Source: Bacteroidota bacterium (lineage in GTDB: Bacteria > Bacteroidota > Bacteroidia > Chitinophagales > LD1). Taken from it: 5,706 nucleotides of DNA. The stretch spans positions 1-5,706 of the forward strand of contig JAQBNQ010000391.1 in the NCBI GenBank assembly GCA_028288545.1, read 5' to 3'. A program made the position numbers and the translations under genes. This document shows, piece by piece, positions 1 through 4,803 of the stretch; position 1 is the stretch's first letter, and every line of letters begins with the position of its first letter. The notes under the pieces were generated by a model that was not told the origin of the DNA, ran no database searches, and was given only the letters and a program-made list of their open reading frames with translations.

Positions 1-1
1 T

Positions 2-1018
2 AACGCTTATATCCATTCCAACAAGGTTCAACAAGGGCTCGATTACATTAACCAGGCAGAAGACTTGATGGTTTCGCTTGATAATAAAAAGGAACTATCT
101 GAAATATACCGGGCCAAGTCAAAAGCACTTGCCGGTTTAAACGATCACGCCGGGGCCTACAACTATCTTGAAAGATACGTAGAGACTTTAAAGTTCTTTT
201 TCGATTCGGATAAAACAAACGCGCTTACCCGGGCAAGAAAAGAATTTGAGTTTGAGCTAAAAGAGAAAGAAGCGAAACTTCTCCGCGAAAAGAATGAGGA
301 GATACAGGACTACGTACATAAGCTTGAGATATCCAATAACGAGTTGAAGCAATTTGCTCATGTTGCATCTCATGACCTTCGCGAACCCCTGCGAATGATC
401 ATGAGTTACATTTCGTTATTAAAGCGCAGTTTAAATGAACAAATGAATGAGCAGCAGCTGGAATTTTTTGGTTTTGTATTAGACGGTGCCAAACGTATGG
501 ATCAACTGATACAGGACCTGCTTAGGCTTGCAAAGGTAGATGCCAATCTGCAGATAGAAAGGATTAAGTTGGCCAATGTGATGGAAGAAATTAAGTTGAA
601 TCTTGAAACACTGACAAAGGAAAAAAATGCGGTAATAAATATTGGCCCCCTGCCATTTATACAAGCAGACAGGACGCAGATGCTACAGCTTTTTCAAAAC
701 CTGATTGCAAACGGAATCAAATACAACAAAAGTGCTGTACCCGAAATAAAAGTAAGTTGCATTGAGCGCAAGGATAAAATTGAAATTATGGTGGCCGATA
801 ATGGAATTGGCATCCCTAAACATTTAACGGAAGAAGCTTTTCAGATATTTAGGCGATTACATAAGCATAATAGCACTCCCGGCTCGGGTATTGGCCTGGC
901 CATTTGTAAAAAAATAGTAGAGAGTATGGGCGGTACAATTAAAATTGAAGATGCTGCAACCGGTGGAACTATTTTCAGGGTTACTTTCAACAAAACAGCC
1001 TTATCATCTTCACTTTAG
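2..1018 (+). CDS. Sensor histidine kinase, TPR/coiled-coil type, C-terminal part (5' end outside window)
   Basis: The frame is open from base 2, so the gene starts upstream; 338 residues are visible. Visible residues 1-70 are helical with TPR-like character (a Q-G-L-D-Y-I-N-Q-A-E helix, then L-A-G-L-N-D-H-A-G-A-Y). A charged coiled coil follows at about 75-118, then a complete kinase core. The H-box FAHVASHDLREPLR has its phospho-acceptor His at visible residue 124 (bases 371-373). The N-box is at about 233-242, G1 DNGIGIP at 266-272, the F-box FQIFRRLH at 280-287 and G2 GSGIGLA at 294-300. The family autophosphorylates the His and passes the phosphate to a response regulator, none of which is visible here. 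The H-box/F-box style matches the phytochrome-like HisKA group. No transmembrane segment lies between the TPR part and the kinase, so this portion is cytosolic. The signal is unknown. The kinase assignment is secure; the TPR assignment is moderate. Confidence 0.93.
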   Translation, partial: NAYIHSNKVQQGLDYINQAEDLMVSLDNKKELSEIYRAKSKALAGLNDHAGAYNYLERYVETLKFFFDSDKTNALTRARKEFEFELKEKEAKLLREKNEEIQDYVHKLEISNNELKQFAHVASHDLREPLRMIMSYISLLKRSLNEQMNEQQLEFFGFVLDGAKRMDQLIQDLLRLAKVDANLQIERIKLANVMEEIKLNLETLTKEKNAVINIGPLPFIQADRTQMLQLFQNLIANGIKYNKSAVPEIKVSCIERKDKIEIMVADNGIGIPKHLTEEAFQIFRRLHKHNSTPGSGIGLAICKKIVESMGGTIKIEDAATGGTIFRVTFNKTALSSSL

Positions 1019-1032
1019 TACTACCGTGATTT

Positions 1033-1060
1033 TTTGATGCCGGCGTAATTGGTAGATTTG
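1033..1060 (+). promoter_or_regulatory. Bacteroidota-type promoter for the GreA-like gene
   Basis: A perfect TAnnTTTG -7 element (TAGATTTG) is at 1053-1060. A TTTG -33 element is at 1033-1036, separated by 16 nt, close to the known Bacteroidota primary sigma factor arrangement (TTTG or TTG, about 17-23 nt, TAnnTTTG). Transcription would start near 1067, leaving a short A-rich leader of about a dozen bases before the ATG at 1079 and no Shine-Dalgarno site. This indicates the gene is expressed independently of the upstream kinase. Confidence 0.6.
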
Positions 1061-1078
1061 GCCTAAGTACAAAAAAAT

Positions 1079-1561
1079 ATGACCTCTTTGCCCTTAAGCC
1101 CGGAACAGAAACTGGAATGGAAGCAGCAACTTAAAGCTGCTTGTATAAGCCTATTAGAGCGGCGAATTGAAACCATTGAGGCCGCGATAAGCGAAGCGCG
1201 GGAATCTGCCAATGGAGAAGATAAGAGCAGCGCCGGTGATAAGTATGAAACCAGCAGGGCAATGGGCCACCTTAGTCAGGAGATGCACGGCAATCAACTG
1301 GAAGAGGCAAAGCGCGACCTCGTTACGGTTAATTCCTTAAACGCCGAAACACTTTTTGATAAAGTTGGTAATGGAACGGTTGTGGTTTGCGAGGCTTTCG
1401 TGTTTTTTATTGCATTAGGGCTGGGAAGCGTGGTAGTGAACGGTCGCAAAACCACATTGCTTTCTCCACAGGCACCCATCGCAGTTTTATTACACCATAA
1501 AAAAGCGACAGAATCGTTTGTTTTTAACGGTAAAGCAATGCTTATCCTGGATGTGTTTTAG
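1079..1561 (+). CDS. GreA/GreB-like protein (putative transcription-factor-like, function unproven)
   Basis: This 160-residue protein has a GreA-like layout. Residues 9-45 and about 62-86 are two helices that could form an antiparallel coiled coil. They are joined by a loop, KSSAGDKYETSR, at 49-60 that holds acidic residues D54 and E57 where GreA has its catalytic GDLxEN-type tip. Residues about 95-160 are a small beta-rich domain ending in SPQAPIAVLLHHKKATESF and FNGKAMLILDV, resembling the GreA/GreB C-terminal pattern SPIxxALxGKxxGDxV. Gre factors bind the RNA polymerase secondary channel and stimulate transcript cleavage. Whether this divergent form cleaves, or only binds polymerase, cannot be told. 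It is about the length of GreA. The start is supported by the promoter at 1033-1060 and the A-rich leader. There is no signal peptide or membrane segment. The stop lies 2 nt from the stop of the convergent gene. Confidence 0.65.
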   Translation: MTSLPLSPEQKLEWKQQLKAACISLLERRIETIEAAISEARESANGEDKSSAGDKYETSRAMGHLSQEMHGNQLEEAKRDLVTVNSLNAETLFDKVGNGTVVVCEAFVFFIALGLGSVVVNGRKTTLLSPQAPIAVLLHHKKATESFVFNGKAMLILDVF

Positions 1562-1563
1562 TC

Positions 1564-2697
1564 TTATTCGCTTTGCGAAGTATTGGGCTCATCAGGATGG
1601 GAAGCTTCTTCTGCATCAGGCGTAACAACCTTCTCATCCTTCACCTCTTCTTTTTCCTTTTCCTTCGGCTCGTTATGTTTAGCGCCTTTGCCTGATTGCT
1701 TCAAGAGTTTTTCAAGGGTCATGCGAATGTCCTTTAGCTTCTCTTCTTTAGAAGCAATGGTCTCATTCAGCATATTGCTCTTTACTTTTATCAATTGCAA
1801 TTCAAGCGAGCTGATGTTTTTGCTGCTTGTTTTTTTAGCCATGTATTCCAGGTCCTTTTTATCGCGGTTGAGAGAAGCTTCCATCTTCTCTATTACCTCA
1901 TTCAGGCCTTTAACCCTGGTTTCGGTTTTGTCGCTAAAAAAGTGATTGCGCTGGTCGTTTACATATTGAAATGTAGAGTCGAAAAGTTTACGCAATTGCA
2001 CATCATCTGCCTTGGTGAACCTGTTCTTTCTGCTGTCGTTCTGTATGGTCTTCAGTTCCTCAAGCAATAACTTAAAATTGGCTTTGGCATCCGAACGCTT
2101 TTTAAGGTCTTCCAGTTTTGCCACCACTTCATCACGTACTTTGGCCGAAGCTGTTTCAAACTCTGCACTCTCGCTTTTACGGAATGTCTTCAACTTTTCA
2201 AAAATCGAATTCACATCATCCTTTATCTTGTCCAAACGCTCCTGGCTGATATCGCGTTCTTTTCTATGCTCAAGTACCCGCTCCCAAAAAGACTTAGAGT
2301 CTTCAAATAACTGACGGTCATACTGTGCAAGGGCAGCAGCCTTCTTTTTCAACTCATCCAGTTCATGCAAATAAGACTCCCATAACTTTGCTGTAAGCAA
2401 CTGGTAGGCCCATTCGTTTTGTTTAATACGGATCTTGCCCGATTCTTCCGACCGGATGTCATCCGGCAGTATAGATTCGGCATTCAGGTTAGGATTGATG
2501 AACGTCGTTCCCTCCGGAAATTCGCAGGCTTCACCGTCTACCCAACCTTTTTCTAACTGCAAAAGGGTATCGGCTTTCAAGGATTTTCTTGGAACCAAAT
2601 ACAGATCTACTTTAAATTCTTCTTCCTTTAACTCATACGCAAGAATAACTTCCTTGTCGTCCTTTGTTACACCTTTAGCCGTAAATCGCGATTGCAT
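1564..2697 (-). CDS. Highly charged coiled-coil protein of unknown function (possible DUF349-like segment)
   Basis: I do not recognise this 377-residue protein. Residues 1-95 look like a compact mixed alpha/beta domain, with a beta-rich stretch (VILAYELKEEEFKVDLYLVP) and a W-V-D-G-E segment. Residues about 96-332 are almost wholly helical and rich in Lys/Glu, with several coiled-coil stretches (about 110-128, 150-170, 185-222, 262-290, 300-333). The part around 208-256 (LLLEELKTIQ, then RFTKADDVQLRKLFDSTFQYV, then NHFF) loosely resembles the DUF349 spacing of Leu/Trp and Phe residues, but this is weak. Residues from about 335 to the end are a disordered, acidic Lys/Glu/Pro tail. There is no signal peptide or membrane helix, so a cytosolic scaffold or nucleoprotein-associated role is possible but unproven. 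I chose the ATG at 2697; a TTG two codons earlier (2703) is less likely. A promoter and palindromes lie upstream at 2721-2755. Confidence 0.8.
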   Translation of the reverse strand: MQSRFTAKGVTKDDKEVILAYELKEEEFKVDLYLVPRKSLKADTLLQLEKGWVDGEACEFPEGTTFINPNLNAESILPDDIRSEESGKIRIKQNEWAYQLLTAKLWESYLHELDELKKKAAALAQYDRQLFEDSKSFWERVLEHRKERDISQERLDKIKDDVNSIFEKLKTFRKSESAEFETASAKVRDEVVAKLEDLKKRSDAKANFKLLLEELKTIQNDSRKNRFTKADDVQLRKLFDSTFQYVNDQRNHFFSDKTETRVKGLNEVIEKMEASLNRDKKDLEYMAKKTSSKNISSLELQLIKVKSNMLNETIASKEEKLKDIRMTLEKLLKQSGKGAKHNEPKEKEKEEVKDEKVVTPDAEEASHPDEPNTSQSE

Positions 2698-2720
2698 GTT
2701 CAAATAAATTTTGTGTCCAT

Positions 2721-2734
2721 TCCTTTTAAAAGGA
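2721..2734. repeat. Perfect 14-nt palindrome TCCTTTTAAAAGGA at the predicted transcript start
   Basis: The two 7-nt halves (TCCTTTT and AAAAGGA) are exact reverse complements with no spacer. The palindrome lies just downstream of the minus-strand -7 box and covers the predicted transcription start of the coiled-coil protein gene. It has the size and symmetry of a dimeric regulator site, though AT-rich palindromes of this length also occur by chance. It is too compact to form a stable RNA hairpin because it has no loop. Confidence 0.45.
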
Positions 2735-2737
2735 GGT

Positions 2738-2745
2738 CAAAGATA
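2738..2745 (-). promoter_or_regulatory. -7 promoter element for the coiled-coil protein gene
   Basis: Read on the minus strand this is TATCTTTG, a perfect match to the Bacteroidota TAnnTTTG -7 element, 40 nt upstream of the ATG at 2697. Transcription would begin around 2731, giving a leader of roughly 34 nt. No good TTTG/TTG -33 element sits at the expected distance, so the promoter may be weak or depend on an activator. Confidence 0.5.
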
Positions 2746-2755
2746 ATTCTTATCT
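2741..2755. repeat. Inverted repeat AGATAA-TTC-TTATCT overlapping the -7 box
   Basis: Two perfect 6-nt arms are separated by 3 nt. The arm at 2741-2746 overlaps the minus-strand -7 element at 2738-2745, so a protein bound here would block or modify polymerase access. Its role as an operator is inference from position and symmetry only. Confidence 0.4.
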
Positions 2756-2852
2756 CCGAAAAATTATTATCCATCTTTTAATAACAACAATTAAGGTAAA
2801 TCGCTGTTCTGTTTTTTCGTATTTACAGAATTACTGATAACTTTCAACGGAG

Positions 2853-3497
2853 ATGAAATTTGATAAAACGATAATTGAAAAGTTAAGAACAGCATTAAAG
2901 CAATCTTTGCCGGGCGAGGACATCCAATACCGCATGGCGCCTTCTTACCGGGCCCGGTTAAGCAAGGAGGAAATATTGACTAAAAGCCCCCGCCAGGGTG
3001 GAGTGCTTTTGCTTTTATATGAAAAAAATGATTCGCTGAATATTGTCCTTACCCAACGCAAAGCTTACGATGGAGTGCATGGTGGGCAAATGAGTTTTCC
3101 GGGAGGCAAAAGGGAAGGACAAGAAACGCTTATTGAAACGGCTTTACGCGAAACATGTGAGGAGGTAGGGATACATCGTAGTCAAATAGAGATTATTGGC
3201 AGGTTAACCGAGTTGTATATACCACCCAGCAATTTTATGGTTTATCCCGCTGTTGGGTTTGCTGAAAAGATTGAAGCCTTTACTCCACAACAGGCGGAAG
3301 TAGAAACGATAGTGGAAATACCGGTTGATTTTTTTCTGGACAAACGAAACATTAATCCGGAACAGGAAATTAAACTCTTTAACGATGTGGTGGTCCGCGT
3401 TCCTGCGTATGTGTACAACGACCATATTATTTGGGGGGCTACCGCAATTATTCTTAGTGAGTTCACTTTTATTATGGAAAAGGTGGTAGCCGGTTAA
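2853..3497 (+). CDS. NUDIX hydrolase, CoA pyrophosphatase (UPF0035/NudL-like) type
   Basis: This 214-residue enzyme carries a perfect NUDIX box at residues 85-107 (G85-x5-E91-x7-R99-E100-x2-E103-E104-x-G106-I107), whose glutamates bind the divalent metal. Immediately before it is the CoA-pyrophosphatase signature: LTQR at 66-69, H76, then GQMSFPGG at 78-85. This is the pattern that separates the CoA-directed subfamily (UPF0035; E. coli NudL/YeaB, eukaryotic NUDT7-like) from other NUDIX enzymes. Such enzymes hydrolyse CoA, oxidised CoA or acyl-CoA to 3',5'-ADP and (acyl-)phosphopantetheine, probably in the cytosol. The C-terminal IIWGATAIIL also fits the subfamily. The length is normal. An ACGGAG abuts the ATG with no spacing, too close for a typical Shine-Dalgarno site. 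The gene is divergent from the coiled-coil protein and convergent with the acyl-CoA dehydrogenase. The family call is secure; the exact substrate is inferred. Confidence 0.93.
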   Translation: MKFDKTIIEKLRTALKQSLPGEDIQYRMAPSYRARLSKEEILTKSPRQGGVLLLLYEKNDSLNIVLTQRKAYDGVHGGQMSFPGGKREGQETLIETALRETCEEVGIHRSQIEIIGRLTELYIPPSNFMVYPAVGFAEKIEAFTPQQAEVETIVEIPVDFFLDKRNINPEQEIKLFNDVVVRVPAYVYNDHIIWGATAIILSEFTFIMEKVVAG

Positions 3498-3512
3498 TAA
3501 AGGGCGTGTATT

Positions 3513-3532
3513 CTACTGAATCCTATTGAATC
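3513..3532. repeat. Tandem 10-nt direct repeat in the convergent gap
   Basis: CTACTGAATC is followed at once by CTATTGAATC, identical at 9 of 10 positions. The pair fills most of the 35-nt gap between the NUDIX and acyl-CoA dehydrogenase stop codons. It is probably a small local duplication; no hairpin or terminator is visible in this gap. Confidence 0.5.
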
Positions 3533-4681
3533 TTATTTCAACACATTCCTTGCAATCAACTCTTTCATGATCTCGTTAGTACCTGCGTATATCCGCTGTA
3601 CACGTGCATCGGCCCATGCACGGGCAACATCATATTCCCAGATGTAGCCATACCCACCATGCAATTGCAGGCAAATATCGGCTACTTTGCTTTGCAGGTC
3701 GGTTAGCCAGTACTTTGCCATGGAGGCAGTCGCCTGATCCAGTTTTTTATCGCTGTGGAGCTCAAGGCAACGGTCAGCAAAGGTTCTGCCAATGGCAACT
3801 TCGGTAGCCATTTCAGCCAGTTTAAATCTTGTGTTCTGGAATTCAGCTATCTGCTTTCCAAATGCATTTCTTTCTTTGGTGTATTGAATTGTTTTTTGCA
3901 AAGCTCCTTCTGCCGCACCAATAGCCGAAAGGGCAACCATCAAACGTTCCTGGCTTAATTCGGTCATCATGTATTTAAAGCCTTCACCTTCTTTCCCAAT
4001 CAGGTTTTCTTTTGGCACTTCAACATTTTCAAAAAACAATTCGCAGGTATCCTGTGCGTGTAAGCCTATTTTTTCAAACGGCTTTCCCTTCGAAAAACCT
4101 TTAGACGCAGCTTCCATCAATAAAAGGGAAGTTCCCTTGGCTCCTTTAGCCGGATCGGTCTTAACAGCTACAACAGCAATGTCACTTAAGTATCCATTGG
4201 TGATAAATGTTTTAGAGCCATTTACCAGGTAGTAATCTCCCTTGTCAACCGCAGTAGTTCTTATTGCCTGCAAATCGCTTCCAGCTCCGGGTTCTGTCAT
4301 GGCAATGGCACCAATTGCCTCGCCGCTAATCATTTTAGGTAGCCATTTTTTCTTGGTGGCTTCAGTACCGTAATGGTCAATGTATGGAGAAACTATATCA
4401 GAGTGCAAAGGGTATCCAACTGCGGGGCCGGCGCTGCCGGTACGGGCAAGTTCTTCGGTAACCAAAGCATTGTAACGAAAGTCCTTTATACCAAGGCCGC
4501 CGTACTGCTCATCTATTTGCATACAAAGGTATCCCGCCTCACCAAACTTCAACCAACTTTCGCGGCTAACCATTTGTGCTTTTTCCCATTTTGCATTATT
4601 GGGTAATACTTCTTTTGCAATAAAATCTCTTAGCGATTGCGCGAACATCTTGTGTTCTTCATTGTATATGTTTCTTTCCAT
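3533..4681 (-). CDS. Acyl-CoA dehydrogenase, FAD-dependent (LCAD/IVD-type active site)
   Basis: This 382-residue flavoenzyme would oxidise an acyl-CoA to the trans-2-enoyl-CoA and pass electrons to electron-transfer flavoprotein in the cytosol. An N-terminal helical domain (1-120) leads to the FAD/substrate motif AMTEPGAGSD at 127-136. The middle beta domain follows, then the C-terminal helical domain with ERNAFGK at 270-276, LHGGYGY at 340-346 and YAGTNEIMKELIAR at 365-378. The usual catalytic Glu in YEGT is Ala here (A366). A Glu is present instead in SQERL (E245), the position used by long-chain and isovaleryl-CoA dehydrogenases. With GTNEIMKELIAR this points to the long-chain-like branch, but chain length cannot be fixed. 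I chose the ATG at 4681 behind the A-rich leader; a TTG at 4702 would add seven residues of no family character. Length is normal. It is separated from the upstream glutamate dehydrogenase gene by a terminator. Confidence 0.95.
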   Translation of the reverse strand: MERNIYNEEHKMFAQSLRDFIAKEVLPNNAKWEKAQMVSRESWLKFGEAGYLCMQIDEQYGGLGIKDFRYNALVTEELARTGSAGPAVGYPLHSDIVSPYIDHYGTEATKKKWLPKMISGEAIGAIAMTEPGAGSDLQAIRTTAVDKGDYYLVNGSKTFITNGYLSDIAVVAVKTDPAKGAKGTSLLLMEAASKGFSKGKPFEKIGLHAQDTCELFFENVEVPKENLIGKEGEGFKYMMTELSQERLMVALSAIGAAEGALQKTIQYTKERNAFGKQIAEFQNTRFKLAEMATEVAIGRTFADRCLELHSDKKLDQATASMAKYWLTDLQSKVADICLQLHGGYGYIWEYDVARAWADARVQRIYAGTNEIMKELIARNVLK

Positions 4682-4753
4682 GTTTCTTTTTTGCGAATGC
4701 AATAATAAAGGAAAAGGACTAGCTAAATAAAAAGAAAAGATTGCCGGAAATGA

Positions 4754-4785
4754 AAAAGGCGCAGGGAGTGCTTCCTGCGCCTTTT
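4754..4785 (-). terminator. Intrinsic terminator of the glutamate dehydrogenase gene
   Basis: A perfect 12-bp stem (AAAAGGCGCAGG at 4754-4765 pairing with CCTGCGCCTTTT at 4774-4785) encloses an 8-nt loop. On the minus strand the descending arm ends in a run of five T (4757-4753), and the hairpin begins 18 nt past the stop codon at 4804. It therefore ends the dehydrogenase transcript and isolates the acyl-CoA dehydrogenase gene downstream. The plus strand also has a short T run (4782-4785), so it may act weakly in the other direction, though no plus-strand gene ends here. Confidence 0.85.
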
Positions 4786-4803
4786 AAAAAGATGGATTTT
4801 AGC

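Noticed and set aside
1583..2707. Several plus-strand open frames of 90-120 codons opposite the coiled-coil gene
   Set aside because: They are Ser/Phe-rich mirror images of the Lys/Glu-rich minus-strand gene, overlap each other, and show no family motif or promoter of their own.
2700..2720. A six-codon mini-ORF (ATG at 2720, minus strand, ending in TGA at 2702-2700) just before the coiled-coil gene, preceded by AAAAGGA
   Set aside because: The AAAAGGA abuts the ATG with no spacing, so initiation is doubtful, and the peptide (MDTKFI) has no attenuator-like run of codons. It is most likely chance.
3604..4606. Plus-strand open frames opposite the acyl-CoA dehydrogenase gene
   Set aside because: They are antisense shadows of a clearly conserved enzyme gene, with no recognisable domains.
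4700..4710. TATTATTG on the minus strand as a -7 element for the acyl-CoA dehydrogenase gene
   Set aside because: It misses the consensus at one of the core T positions and has no -33 element at the right distance; not strong enough to annotate.
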